A DNA stretch of 22,843 nucleotides from an uncultured Verrucomicrobia subdivision 3 bacterium (GTDB lineage: Bacteria > Verrucomicrobiota > Verrucomicrobiae > Limisphaerales > UBA11358): assembly GCA_903847285.1 (NCBI GenBank), contig CAINDH010000168.1, positions 1 to 22,843 of the forward strand, written 5' to 3'. A program made the position numbers and the translations under genes. The notes below the pieces were generated by a model that had not been told where the DNA came from, did not search any database, and saw nothing but the letters and a program-made list of their open reading frames with translations. The stretch's first letter is position 1. Every line of letters begins with the position of its first letter. Positions 1 to 8,035 of this stretch are shown here, one piece after another.

Positions 1-2844
1 CAACGGATCCAACTTTTTTCCGCCGGACTTGTAATCCGTCACCACCGCCAGCACGACATCGCTGTTCGGGTCACGCCAGAAATCCACGCGATCAATGCGG
101 CCTTGTAGCGCCAGCTTGCGCCCGCCGCCCAAATCAATTTCCCAAGCAGCCGCGGCATCATCCTTGCCGCCAAAACCAAACTCCGCTGCCGCCGGATCAA
201 AATCATATTGCGTGTGCATCCAGCTGACGATGACCTCCACAAAATCCTGCAACGCCGCCGCCATCGCCCGCGCCGCAAAACTTGTTTCTGCTGAATCCAA
301 AAACAAGCCGTCGCGGTGCGACTCCATTTGCGTCGCCGCAATCGCGCCAATTCGTTTGCGCGCCTCCGTAGGTGCGAGATCGCGCCAGCGTTTGCCCTCC
401 GCCTGCAACTGCTCCTGGAAAACTTTTAAAACATCATGCTGAAAATTTCCACGTTCGCGGGCATCCAGTTCAAAGACTTTCCGTTCGTTTGCCCGCAGGC
501 CGGAGCGCACGAAAAATTTGAACGGGCATTGCGCGAACTCTTCCAGTCGGCTCACGGAAGAACGCAAAACCGGTGCGTAAAGTTTTTCTGCGTGCGTTGC
601 CGAGAGGTTTTCTTTCTGATCCGGCTCACGCAACGCCGCCAGTTTATCGGCTAGCAATTTCAACGCGGGGATTTGCTGGAGTTCAACTTTTCGCGGGGCG
701 CTTGGATAAGCTAATGTTTGAACTCCAACATCGGTGGCCAGCATTGGCAGGATTTCATTCGGGTGCTGCGCCTCATGCCAGTCCGTATCCGTCGAAAATT
801 CTTCTACCTTAAGCTCTGGAAACATCCGCTGTAATTGTGCCACAAACGATGACGGGTTCAGTGTCTTCCCTTCCGTGCCTTGTTTGGAAAAAGTGATCGC
901 AAGTTTTTCATTCGCCCGCGTGCAGGCGATGTAGCCAAGGTAACGCTCGCGCGAAATCTGATCAAACACACCCGCGCTTAACGCAACGTTTTGCTTTTCC
1001 AGTTCATCGCGGTCTGAATTTGTCAGGATCACCGGCGCGGCGGGCGCGGCCGGAAAAACCGATTCGTTCACGCCTAGCAAGACCGCAAATTTCAAGCTTG
1101 GATTTCGTGCGCGGTCAATTGCGCCCACTAAAACTTCATCAAGCGACGGCGGGATCACGCCCACAGTCAAGTTGCCCAGCCCGGCCTCCAGCACCGGCAA
1201 CCAGTCTTTCAAACGCATCGATTCATACGGGAACGCTAGCTTCAGATTGTCGAGCCACGAATTCATCTGCTCCCAAACTGTTTGGTGCGGCGAGGTGCGC
1301 TGTGTGCTGCGTGCCGCATCCTCGGCATCACGCGTCCAACGTGCCAGCGCGGCTTCGACTTCAAGTTCGCGCCATAGTTCGCGCAACGCTGCGACGAGCT
1401 GTTCACCCGTGGGTTTGAAATTTTGTTTGGCGAACGCGGTATAAAAATTACCGAACGGGGGAAATATAATTTCACGCAGTCGTTCGCTGTCTTCGTCTGG
1501 CAATGGCTCGCGCCATTTTTTTCCTCGCCAGCCGAATTCCAGCGCGGTGTTTTCCAATCGGTCTATTGCTGTTTCTGTAGCGGGCGTAAAGCCGCATTTC
1601 AGCGTGGCAAACCAGTCATCATTTTTCCAGTCGCCAGCCACGGTGCGGAGCGCATTGCGGGTGAGTTCGGCGAGCGGGTGATGCGCCACACTTTCGCGTC
1701 GGTCGAGAAAGAACGGGATTCCGTAGCGGCGAAAAACGCGGGCGAGTGGTTTGTGGTAGCCATCCAACTGCCGCACCAGCGCGGCGCAATCGCGGAAACG
1801 ATTTTTGCCGCCGCTGGCGCGGACGAATTTCAAAACCTCCCGCGCGGCAAACACCGCCTCGGCTTCAGGGTTTGCGCAGGCGGTAATGCTGATTGAGGCG
1901 GGAGGGCCCAGGGTGGAGCATGGAGCGCCGATCTGTAACGTCCAAGATTCTTCGAGCATTGCCAGTTCCGAATCCAACGCAAAACGACTTTTGTCAGCTT
2001 CACGTTTCAGGATCTCCACGTCAACTTGGCTGCCCGGTAAATTTTTTATTTGGTCGCGGCATTGCTGAAACGTCTTGCCGATGGCGGACCAGATCGAGAG
2101 CCATGATTCTGTCGGCGTCGGCTCGGTTTCGAGGCAGAACGCGAGCGTGGCCTGTTCGCAAAACGGCACGATGGCGGCAAGCAACGCTAGTTCCTGTGGC
2201 GTCATTTCGGCAAAGCCATCAAGCCAGAGACCTTCAATTTTTAATTTTGATTTTTTTATTTTGAATTCGCCGCGTAACGCGTCCGTCGCAAAATCCAGCA
2301 GGTTGTTTGCGTCTTGCAAGCCGTGTTCGCGCAACCAGTCACCGTATTTTTCGGAAAGCAGCGCAAGGTCTTGGAGCTTGTCGCGTAGTTCGCTACGAAT
2401 TTTTTTATCGTCGGCCAGCGCGCGCAGCTTTTTTGGCGTGAACTGATGCTCCTGTAATTCCGCGAGTAGTCCGCCCAGTTCCTGTGCGAACCCAGCGCGA
2501 CGCGCGCTGCCATGAAATAATTTCAACTCGTCCGCATGCCGCTGGAGCAGGGCGCGCAACACCATGAGTCGGCCTTCGGCGGACAACAATTTTGGCGGCG
2601 CGAGGTTGAGCTTTTCAAAAACGAATTCCGCGAGGCGATCGAAGGAAAGAATTTGCAACCGAGTGAAGCCGGAAATTTCTGCGCCTTCCAGCAGTTGGCG
2701 TTCGAGCTGGAACGTGGCTTGTTTAGGCGTGAGCAGAATGAGCGGCGGTCCGTCGGGAGATTTCGCCAGTGCGGCGCGCACTTCGGCCAGACAGCGGAAA
2801 GTTTTTCCGCTGCCAGCGGGACCGAGCAGAAAGCGCGCTTGCAC
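1..2844 (-). CDS. addB: AddB-like ATP-dependent helicase/nuclease subunit (C-terminus beyond window)
   Basis: Open frame of 948 codons with no stop, running off the left edge. By family it would pair with AddA to process double-strand breaks for recombination. Residues 8-15 read GPAGSGKT, a Walker A motif. ACTRAN in the second half resembles helicase motif VI. C773 in QCPFKFF matches the first Fe-S cysteine of AddB; the other three would lie outside. The RecB-family nuclease core is at the edge: GRIDRVD (D918), then TDYKSG (D937, K939). I chose GTG at 2844 because homologues begin just before the Walker A strand. GTG at 2859 and TTG at 2868 are in frame, but they fall in repeat DNA, and an in-frame stop lies at 2890-2892. 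No Shine-Dalgarno is visible. Residues 193-204 and about 306-317 look like repeat-derived inserts. AddA is probably beyond the left edge (inference). Confidence 0.88.
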   Translation of the reverse strand, partial: MQARFLLGPAGSGKTFRCLAEVRAALAKSPDGPPLILLTPKQATFQLERQLLEGAEISGFTRLQILSFDRLAEFVFEKLNLAPPKLLSAEGRLMVLRALLQRHADELKLFHGSARRAGFAQELGGLLAELQEHQFTPKKLRALADDKKIRSELRDKLQDLALLSEKYGDWLREHGLQDANNLLDFATDALRGEFKIKKSKLKIEGLWLDGFAEMTPQELALLAAIVPFCEQATLAFCLETEPTPTESWLSIWSAIGKTFQQCRDQIKNLPGSQVDVEILKREADKSRFALDSELAMLEESWTLQIGAPCSTLGPPASISITACANPEAEAVFAAREVLKFVRASGGKNRFRDCAALVRQLDGYHKPLARVFRRYGIPFFLDRRESVAHHPLAELTRNALRTVAGDWKNDDWFATLKCGFTPATETAIDRLENTALEFGWRGKKWREPLPDEDSERLREIIFPPFGNFYTAFAKQNFKPTGEQLVAALRELWRELEVEAALARWTRDAEDAARSTQRTSPHQTVWEQMNSWLDNLKLAFPYESMRLKDWLPVLEAGLGNLTVGVIPPSLDEVLVGAIDRARNPSLKFAVLLGVNESVFPAAPAAPVILTNSDRDELEKQNVALSAGVFDQISRERYLGYIACTRANEKLAITFSKQGTEGKTLNPSSFVAQLQRMFPELKVEEFSTDTDWHEAQHPNEILPMLATDVGVQTLAYPSAPRKVELQQIPALKLLADKLAALREPDQKENLSATHAEKLYAPVLRSSVSRLEEFAQCPFKFFVRSGLRANERKVFELDARERGNFQHDVLKVFQEQLQAEGKRWRDLAPTEARKRIGAIAATQMESHRDGLFLDSAETSFAARAMAAALQDFVEVIVSWMHTQYDFDPAAAEFGFGGKDDAAAAWEIDLGGGRKLALQGRIDRVDFWRDPNSDVVLAVVTDYKSGGKKLDPL
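1895..1929 (-). repeat. Candidate low-complexity insert in addB
   Basis: On the minus strand this GC-rich tract contains GCTCCATGCTCCACCCTG and encodes roughly APCSTLGPPAS, a Pro/Ser/Cys-rich stretch between two ordinary AddB segments. Its internal repetition (GCTCCA twice) and atypical composition suggest repeat-derived sequence, kept in frame. No second copy is visible in the window, so the call is weak. Confidence 0.3.
2233..2268 (-). repeat. AT-rich dispersed repeat as 12 in-frame codons in addB
   Basis: A 36-nt A-rich block in a GC-rich gene, translating on the minus strand to EFKIKKSKLKIE (residues 193-204). Its second half, CAAAATTAAAAATTGAA, closely matches the AT-rich repeats bounding the four-helix-bundle gene at 21296 and 21745. 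The length is a multiple of three, so the addB frame is kept. The seven lysines in twelve residues contrast with their surroundings. Origin by repeat insertion is inference. Confidence 0.6.
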
Positions 2845-2853
2845 GGCGGAAGT

Positions 2854-2914
2854 TTTCACGCAAAGGTGCAAAGGCGCAAAGAAATAAATTTAACCGCAGC
2901 GAACGCAAAGAATG
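2854..2914. repeat. GCAAAGG-type degenerate intergenic repeat overlapping the addB start region
   Basis: The plus strand holds tandem, slightly degenerate units: CGCAAAGGTGCAAAGGCGCAAAG, shown here as units CGCAAAGG, TGCAAAGG, CGCAAAG, and later ACGCAAAG. An AACCGCAGCGAACGCAAAG segment joins them. On the minus strand it translates as the FLCAFAPLRE-type peptide that I recognise from spurious ORFs in many environmental bacterial genomes. It lies between the divergent addB and GH2 genes and touches the possible upstream addB starts. Confidence 0.6.
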
Positions 2915-3055
2915 CTCAGACAATATTCCAATTCGTGACCGGCAACCGCCGCTGGCTTGAACAGTCAAAAGGCTTTTGCCTCAGAGTGGTTCGCGCTCGC
3001 GCCGGTTAATTTTCTGTCCGGCAGTATGGGAATGCGTTATTTTGAGGCTACAAGC

Positions 3056-4915
3056 ATGAAAAAACTCTGGTGGCTTTTATTGTGTAGTTTTTCCGTCGCG
3101 GAGATTTCCTCCGCAGAGGAAACGGTTCTCGCCGATGTCTTTGCCCGTCACGTCACGAGCTTGAACGGCAAGTGGAACGTCATCGTGGATCCTTATGACA
3201 CGGGCTATTTTAATTATCGCCGCCAGCCTTACGACGCAGACGGTCAGGTCACCGGTGGCTACGCGCTTGACGCGCACGCGAAGAACAAGTCTGACCTCGT
3301 TGAATATAATTTCGATACCAGTCCGACGTTGAATGTGCCGGGCGACTGGAATTCGCAGGATCAAAAAATGTTCTACTACGAAGGCTCCGTGTGGTATCGC
3401 AAAAAATTTGACGCCAAGGTTTCAGCGCCCGGCCATCGGCTGTTCGTTTATTTCGCTGCGGCGAATTACGAGGCCAACGTCTATCTCAATGGCAAGCCCC
3501 TCGGCAAACATATCGGCGGCTTCACGCCGTTCGCGTATGAAATCACCGAGCTGGCCAAGGAGAAAAATAACTCGCTTGTCGTGCGCGTGAACAACAACCG
3601 CCATGCCGAGGATGTGCCCACGGTGAATACAGACTGGTGGAACTACGGCGGCCTTACCCGCGACGTGCTGCTGGTCGAGACGCCGGCAACCTTTATTTCC
3701 AACTTCAGCACCCGGCTCAAAGCGGGCACGACGAATACGATTCAGGTGAGCGTTCAGCTTGATGGTGCGGATAAGTCACAGACCGTTGCCGTTAAATTTC
3801 CCTCGCTGAAAATTGCTGCCGAAGTGAAGGCGGACACCAACGGCTTTGCGCGCTGTGAACTGACGTCCCCGAACTTGTCTCTGTGGTCTCCCGAAAACCC
3901 GGCGCTGACGGATGTGGAGGTTTTCGCTGGTGAGGATTCACTCAAGGACCGCGTTGGTTTCCGTTCCATTATGACGAGCGGCACGGAGGTTTTGATGAAC
4001 GGTAAAAGGATTTTTCTGCGCGGCATCTGCATCCACGAAGAGATTGCGACGGAAGGTCGTCGTGCTTGGTCCGAAGCTGACGCGCGCAAGCTTCTCGGTC
4101 AGGCCAAGGAGCTGGGCTGTAATTTTGTCCGCCTCGCGCATTATCCGCATAACGAACACATGGCACGCGTGGCCGATGAGCTAGGCATCCTATGCTGGGA
4201 AGAAATTCCTGTCTATTGGACGATTCAATGGACGAATCCTGCGACGCTGGCGAATGCTCAAAAGCAACTGACCGATTTGATTACTCGTGACCAGAATCGC
4301 GCGAGCGTCATCGTCTGGTCGGTGGCGAATGAAACGCCAGTCAGTGAGCTGCGCACGAAATTTTTGAAGTCGTTGGTGGATGTTGCCCGCGAACTCGATG
4401 GTTCTCGGCTGGTTTCGGCGGCGATGGAAGTTCATTCCGGCACGATGGAAAATCGTCCGGGCACAAAACAGGAAGTGCATAAAGTTGTAGATGACCCCTT
4501 CGGCGAATTTACTGACGTCTGCAGTTTCAATCAATACACCGGCTGGTATGACGGCACACCGGAGAAGATTGATCGCACTACGTGGAGCATCAAATACAAC
4601 AAGCCGGTGTTCATCAGCGAATTTGGTGCGGACGCCAAACAGGGTTTGCATGGCGATGCATCGGAGCGCTTCACTGAGGAATATCAAGCTGACCTTTATC
4701 GCCGCACGCTGGCGATGCTGGACAAGATTCCCGGCTTCAGCGGATGCACGCCATGGATTCTGAATGACTTTCGTTCGCCGCGGCGTCCACTGGCTGGAAT
4801 TCAAGATGGTTGGAACATCAAAGGCCTAACCGGCCATAATGGCGAAAAGAAAATGGCGTTTGATGTGCTGAAAAACTTTTACGACGAAAAGTCAAAAGCT
4901 GACGCGATAAAATAA
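3056..4915 (+). CDS. Secreted glycoside hydrolase family 2, beta-glucuronidase-like
   Basis: A 619-residue exported GH2 enzyme, predicted to cleave beta-linked uronic acid or sugar residues by a retaining mechanism. The start at 3056 is set by GAGG at 3044-3047 and by a clean signal peptide (MKKLWWLLLCSFSVAEISSA, cut near residue 20); the in-frame ATG at 2957 would bury it. A jelly-roll domain is followed by the GH2 hallmark DWWNYGGLTRDV, an Ig-like domain and a TIM barrel. The acid/base is E426 in SVANE and the nucleophile E522 in ISEFGAD. Near the C-terminus N587-I-K589 matches the NxK motif that bacterial beta-glucuronidases use to bind the uronate carboxylate. The length is close to E. 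coli GUS (about 600). Beta-galactosidase-like activity is a less likely alternative. The phosphohexomutase follows after 11 nt, so they may be cotranscribed. Confidence 0.85.
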   Translation: MKKLWWLLLCSFSVAEISSAEETVLADVFARHVTSLNGKWNVIVDPYDTGYFNYRRQPYDADGQVTGGYALDAHAKNKSDLVEYNFDTSPTLNVPGDWNSQDQKMFYYEGSVWYRKKFDAKVSAPGHRLFVYFAAANYEANVYLNGKPLGKHIGGFTPFAYEITELAKEKNNSLVVRVNNNRHAEDVPTVNTDWWNYGGLTRDVLLVETPATFISNFSTRLKAGTTNTIQVSVQLDGADKSQTVAVKFPSLKIAAEVKADTNGFARCELTSPNLSLWSPENPALTDVEVFAGEDSLKDRVGFRSIMTSGTEVLMNGKRIFLRGICIHEEIATEGRRAWSEADARKLLGQAKELGCNFVRLAHYPHNEHMARVADELGILCWEEIPVYWTIQWTNPATLANAQKQLTDLITRDQNRASVIVWSVANETPVSELRTKFLKSLVDVARELDGSRLVSAAMEVHSGTMENRPGTKQEVHKVVDDPFGEFTDVCSFNQYTGWYDGTPEKIDRTTWSIKYNKPVFISEFGADAKQGLHGDASERFTEEYQADLYRRTLAMLDKIPGFSGCTPWILNDFRSPRRPLAGIQDGWNIKGLTGHNGEKKMAFDVLKNFYDEKSKADAIK

Positions 4916-4926
4916 TTTCCATTTCA

Positions 4927-6408
4927 ATGAAAGTTTCCATCAAAGAACTCATGGCGCAGAGCGGTGTGGCTTTTGGCACGAGTGGCGCGCGTGGGCTGGC
5001 CACGGCGATGACTGATTCCGTCTGCTACGCCTACACGCAGGGCTTTCTTCAATACCTAGAATCCATTGGAGAAATCAAGCTGGCAGGGGAGCGTGTCGCG
5101 GTTGGTGGCGATTTCCGCCCCAGCACCGGCCGTGTGATCGAAGCTGTTTGTCGCGCGGCGGAGGACATGGGTTATCAAGCCGTGAACTGTGGTCGCGTGC
5201 CATCACCTGCGGTTGCGCTGTTCGGGTTTGAAAATAAAATTCCGTCCATCATGGTCACCGGCAGCCACATTCCCGACGACCGTAACGGCATCAAGTTCAA
5301 TAAATGCGGTGGTGAAGTTTTGAAGTCGGACGAGCAGGGCATGAGCAGCCAGATTGTGGAACTGGACGATGCGCTGTTTGGGCCCGATGGAAATTTCGTG
5401 AAGGTAAAAACGCCGCATGATATTTCGCCAGAAGCCGGCGAGAATTACGCGATGCGCTACTTAAATTTTTTCGAGCCCGCCGCACTGAAAGGTTTACGTG
5501 TTGGTGTCTATCAACATTCTGCCGTCGGGCGCGATGTTCTGGTGAAAATTTTTTCGCACCTTGGCGCGGAAGTGGCACCGCTGGGACGTTCTGAGAAATT
5601 TATTCCCGTGGACACGGAAGCCATTCGTCCCGAAGACGTGCAACTGGCGCACGAGTGGGCGGCGACGGGGAAGTTTGACGCCCTCGTTTCCGCCGACGGC
5701 GACAGCGACCGTCCGCTCGTCAGCGACGAGGATGGCAACTGGCTGCGGGGCGACATTGCGGGAATTCTTTGCGCGAAATTTCTGGAAGCGGATTCCGTCA
5801 GCACGCCGGTGAGCTGCAACACCGCCGTGGAAAAATGCGGCTGGTTCCGCGACATACGCCGCACGCGCATCGGCTCGCCCTTCGTGGTGGCCTCGATGAC
5901 GGAAGCCACGGACAACGGGGCGAAACGCGTTGTCGGCTACGAGGCTAATGGCGGCTTCCTGCTGAACTCGGACATCGAAAGTGGCGGAAAAGTTCTCCGT
6001 GCCCTGCCGACGCGGGATGCGGTGATTGTGATGCTCGGCATTTTGCTGCTGGCGAAATCGCAGAAACAAACCGTCTCGCAACTTGCCGCGACCTTGCCCG
6101 CGCGGTTCACGGCGAGCGACCGGCTGAAAAATTTTGCCACGGAAAAAAGCATGGCGATCCTGGCGAAGTTCAATTCTGATTCCGAGGCTGCAGACCAGAC
6201 GGAGGTTGAAAAGATGTTTGGCGGGGTTTGCGGCACGGTCAAAAGTTTGAACCGCACCGACGGCCTGCGCATCACCTTTGCGAACGAGGAGGTCATCCAC
6301 CTGCGCCCGTCTGGTAACGCGCCAGAATTCCGTTGCTATGCGGAGGCTTCATCGGATGAACGCGCCCGAGAAATCACCACGCTGGTGCTTGCGAAAATTC
6401 TCGGCTGA
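4927..6408 (+). CDS. Alpha-D-phosphohexomutase (phosphomannomutase/phosphoglucomutase family)
   Basis: A 493-residue cytoplasmic enzyme interconverting hexose-1- and hexose-6-phosphates via a phosphoserine. All four family loops are visible: the phosphoserine loop VTGSHIPDDRNG with S113, the metal loop DGDSD at 257-261, the sugar loop GYEANGG with E339, and the phosphate-binding loop RPSGNAPE from R460. The active-site loop is the TGSHIP variant instead of the commoner TASHNP, which I associate with a phosphomannomutase subgroup. The start at 4927 is the first ATG after the GH2 stop; no Shine-Dalgarno is visible. Substrate (mannose versus glucose) cannot be settled from sequence. It converges on the sulfatase gene with only 13 nt between stops. 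Confidence 0.88.
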   Translation: MKVSIKELMAQSGVAFGTSGARGLATAMTDSVCYAYTQGFLQYLESIGEIKLAGERVAVGGDFRPSTGRVIEAVCRAAEDMGYQAVNCGRVPSPAVALFGFENKIPSIMVTGSHIPDDRNGIKFNKCGGEVLKSDEQGMSSQIVELDDALFGPDGNFVKVKTPHDISPEAGENYAMRYLNFFEPAALKGLRVGVYQHSAVGRDVLVKIFSHLGAEVAPLGRSEKFIPVDTEAIRPEDVQLAHEWAATGKFDALVSADGDSDRPLVSDEDGNWLRGDIAGILCAKFLEADSVSTPVSCNTAVEKCGWFRDIRRTRIGSPFVVASMTEATDNGAKRVVGYEANGGFLLNSDIESGGKVLRALPTRDAVIVMLGILLLAKSQKQTVSQLAATLPARFTASDRLKNFATEKSMAILAKFNSDSEAADQTEVEKMFGGVCGTVKSLNRTDGLRITFANEEVIHLRPSGNAPEFRCYAEASSDERAREITTLVLAKILG

Positions 6409-6421
6409 CGAATGCGCCGGG

Positions 6422-7924
6422 CTATAGCGTTGCCCCATATTTCCGCGTGAGCGCCGAGAGTTCGGCCACGACGGACTTGTGTTTTGGTTCGTCCGCGAAA
6501 TTTTTCAATTCATCCGCGTCGTGCGGGTCGAGCAGCATCGCGCCGTTTGCACCGTCCTTGCCGTATTCGGCGTAGCGCCATTGCTCCGTGCGCACGGCGA
6601 CGCCATGCGCGGTCTTGCCGTCCTCGCTCCAGATGCTGTAAGCGGGTTTGTTCCATTTCACCGTTGGATTTTTCAGCAGCGGCACGAGGCTTCTGCCTTC
6701 AATGCCATTTTCCGGCGTCAGCCCGGCGAGTTCCGCCACCGTCGGATAAATGTCCAGCGACTCCACTATCCGATGACAGCTCTGCCCATTCCCCTTCATG
6801 CCCGGCGCGGAGATGATCAGCGGCACGCGCGTGCCCATCTCGAATAGCGAGCCAGCCTTGGACCATTTTCCTTTTTCGCCGAGCTGGTAGCCGTGATCTA
6901 CGACCATGACGATAATGGTGTTGTCGCGCAAGCCAAGCGTGTCGAGTTCGTTGATGATGCGCCCAAAATTCCAATCCGCCCAGGACAACGACGCGAGGTA
7001 AGCACGGATGACTTCCTTCGCCTCCGCCTCGCTCGCTCCGCGACCGATGAACAAATCCGCGTTGCGCTTGCGGATGGCGGCGCTCGGGAACCCCGGCGGC
7101 ACGGTCGGCCACTCGGCAAAATCCGGCGGAAGTTTGATTTTATCCACGTCGTAGAGATCAAAAAACTTTTGCGGCGCGGTTGGCGGACTGTGCGGCTTGA
7201 TCAATCCGCCCGCGATGAAAAACGGCTCGTCCTTGTGCCGGCGCAGATTATCAATCGTCCGGTCAGCGGTGTGATAATCACCGTGATCCTCGCCATTGCC
7301 ATCCAGGATCACGATGCGGTCGGAATACGCCGCACGGCTGCGATCGGCAGGCAGCGGTTCCGGAGCATCTGCCGGTTTGGCGGAAGCGGCGGCCACATTC
7401 AATTTTTTGGTGCGACCAACTGCCGGGGTGCTGCCGTCATCAGTCGGACCACCGGGGTCGCTCGTTACGCCCCAGGATTTCGCATCGTCAATGCCGCCGT
7501 GATAAATTTTTCCGGAGCGCATGGTCGCGTAGCCGTTTTCTTTGAACAACTGCGGCAGGGTTGTCCAGTCGGGATGTTCCTTACGAAAATCCGTGCGGTT
7601 GCCTAGCACTCCGGTCGTGGATGGCTTGCGCCCAGTGAGCAGTGATGCGCGCGACGGATTGCACAACGGGAACTGGCAGTAATTCCGGTCGAAGCGCACA
7701 CCGGATTTTGCGAGCGCATCGAGGTTCGGCGTCTTCGCACCAAAGCGGCTCGCATAGCAGCCGAGCTCCACGCGCATGTCGTCGGCCATCAGAAACAGGA
7801 CGTTAGGTTTGCGCGTGGGTTTATCTGCACCGCGCAGCACGACGGGAAACGAAACGGCGGCGGACGCAGCGGCGACGGTTCCCAAAAATTTCCGGCGCGT
7901 GAGCGGGGCGGTCGGCGGTTTCAT
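6422..7924 (-). CDS. Tat-exported Cys-type sulfatase, iduronate-2-sulfatase-like
   Basis: A 500-residue type I sulfatase hydrolysing sulfate esters, probably on glycans. The N-terminus has a twin-arginine signal (LTRRKFLG then a hydrophobic stretch), so it is folded before export. PNVLFLMADD supplies calcium ligands D48 and D49. The modification motif CNPSR starts at C88, to be converted to formylglycine, followed by ASLLTGRKPSTTG. Later metal ligands D343-H344 lie in VVDHGYQLGEKGKW. This layout is typical of the iduronate-2-sulfatase-like branch. The Cys form matches the anSME-type maturase encoded divergently 111 nt away. The exact substrate is unknown; with the nearby beta-glucuronidase-like enzyme, a uronic-acid-containing sulfated polymer is plausible (inference). 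Confidence 0.92.
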   Translation of the reverse strand: MKPPTAPLTRRKFLGTVAAASAAVSFPVVLRGADKPTRKPNVLFLMADDMRVELGCYASRFGAKTPNLDALAKSGVRFDRNYCQFPLCNPSRASLLTGRKPSTTGVLGNRTDFRKEHPDWTTLPQLFKENGYATMRSGKIYHGGIDDAKSWGVTSDPGGPTDDGSTPAVGRTKKLNVAAASAKPADAPEPLPADRSRAAYSDRIVILDGNGEDHGDYHTADRTIDNLRRHKDEPFFIAGGLIKPHSPPTAPQKFFDLYDVDKIKLPPDFAEWPTVPPGFPSAAIRKRNADLFIGRGASEAEAKEVIRAYLASLSWADWNFGRIINELDTLGLRDNTIIVMVVDHGYQLGEKGKWSKAGSLFEMGTRVPLIISAPGMKGNGQSCHRIVESLDIYPTVAELAGLTPENGIEGRSLVPLLKNPTVKWNKPAYSIWSEDGKTAHGVAVRTEQWRYAEYGKDGANGAMLLDPHDADELKNFADEPKHKSVVAELSALTRKYGATL

Positions 7925-8035
7925 GTGGACGATTTAACTGCGCTTCGCCGATAAACGCAAGACTGGTGGGCTCGCCAGTTCGGTGGATGCGACGATGTTT
8001 GCCAGCAGTGCGAATTAAACCTACCTTCTCCGCGC

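Noticed and set aside
1423..1896. Several 60-160 codon plus-strand frames across 95-3009
   Set aside because: They are all antisense to the single uninterrupted minus-strand addB frame, which carries Walker A and nuclease motifs.
1..2844. A frameshifted or decayed addB pseudogene
   Set aside because: Reading the minus strand codon by codon gives no stop or frame change in 948 codons; it lacks only an end because it leaves the window.
2723..2968. 81-codon minus-strand frame with FLCAFAPLRE
   Set aside because: It is the translation of a degenerate intergenic repeat and runs into addB in another frame.
5494..6300. 268-codon open frame on the minus strand
   Set aside because: It is antisense to the phosphohexomutase gene, with no recognisable domain.
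6893..7606. 237-codon open frame on the plus strand
   Set aside because: It is antisense to the sulfatase gene; composition is typical of a shadow.
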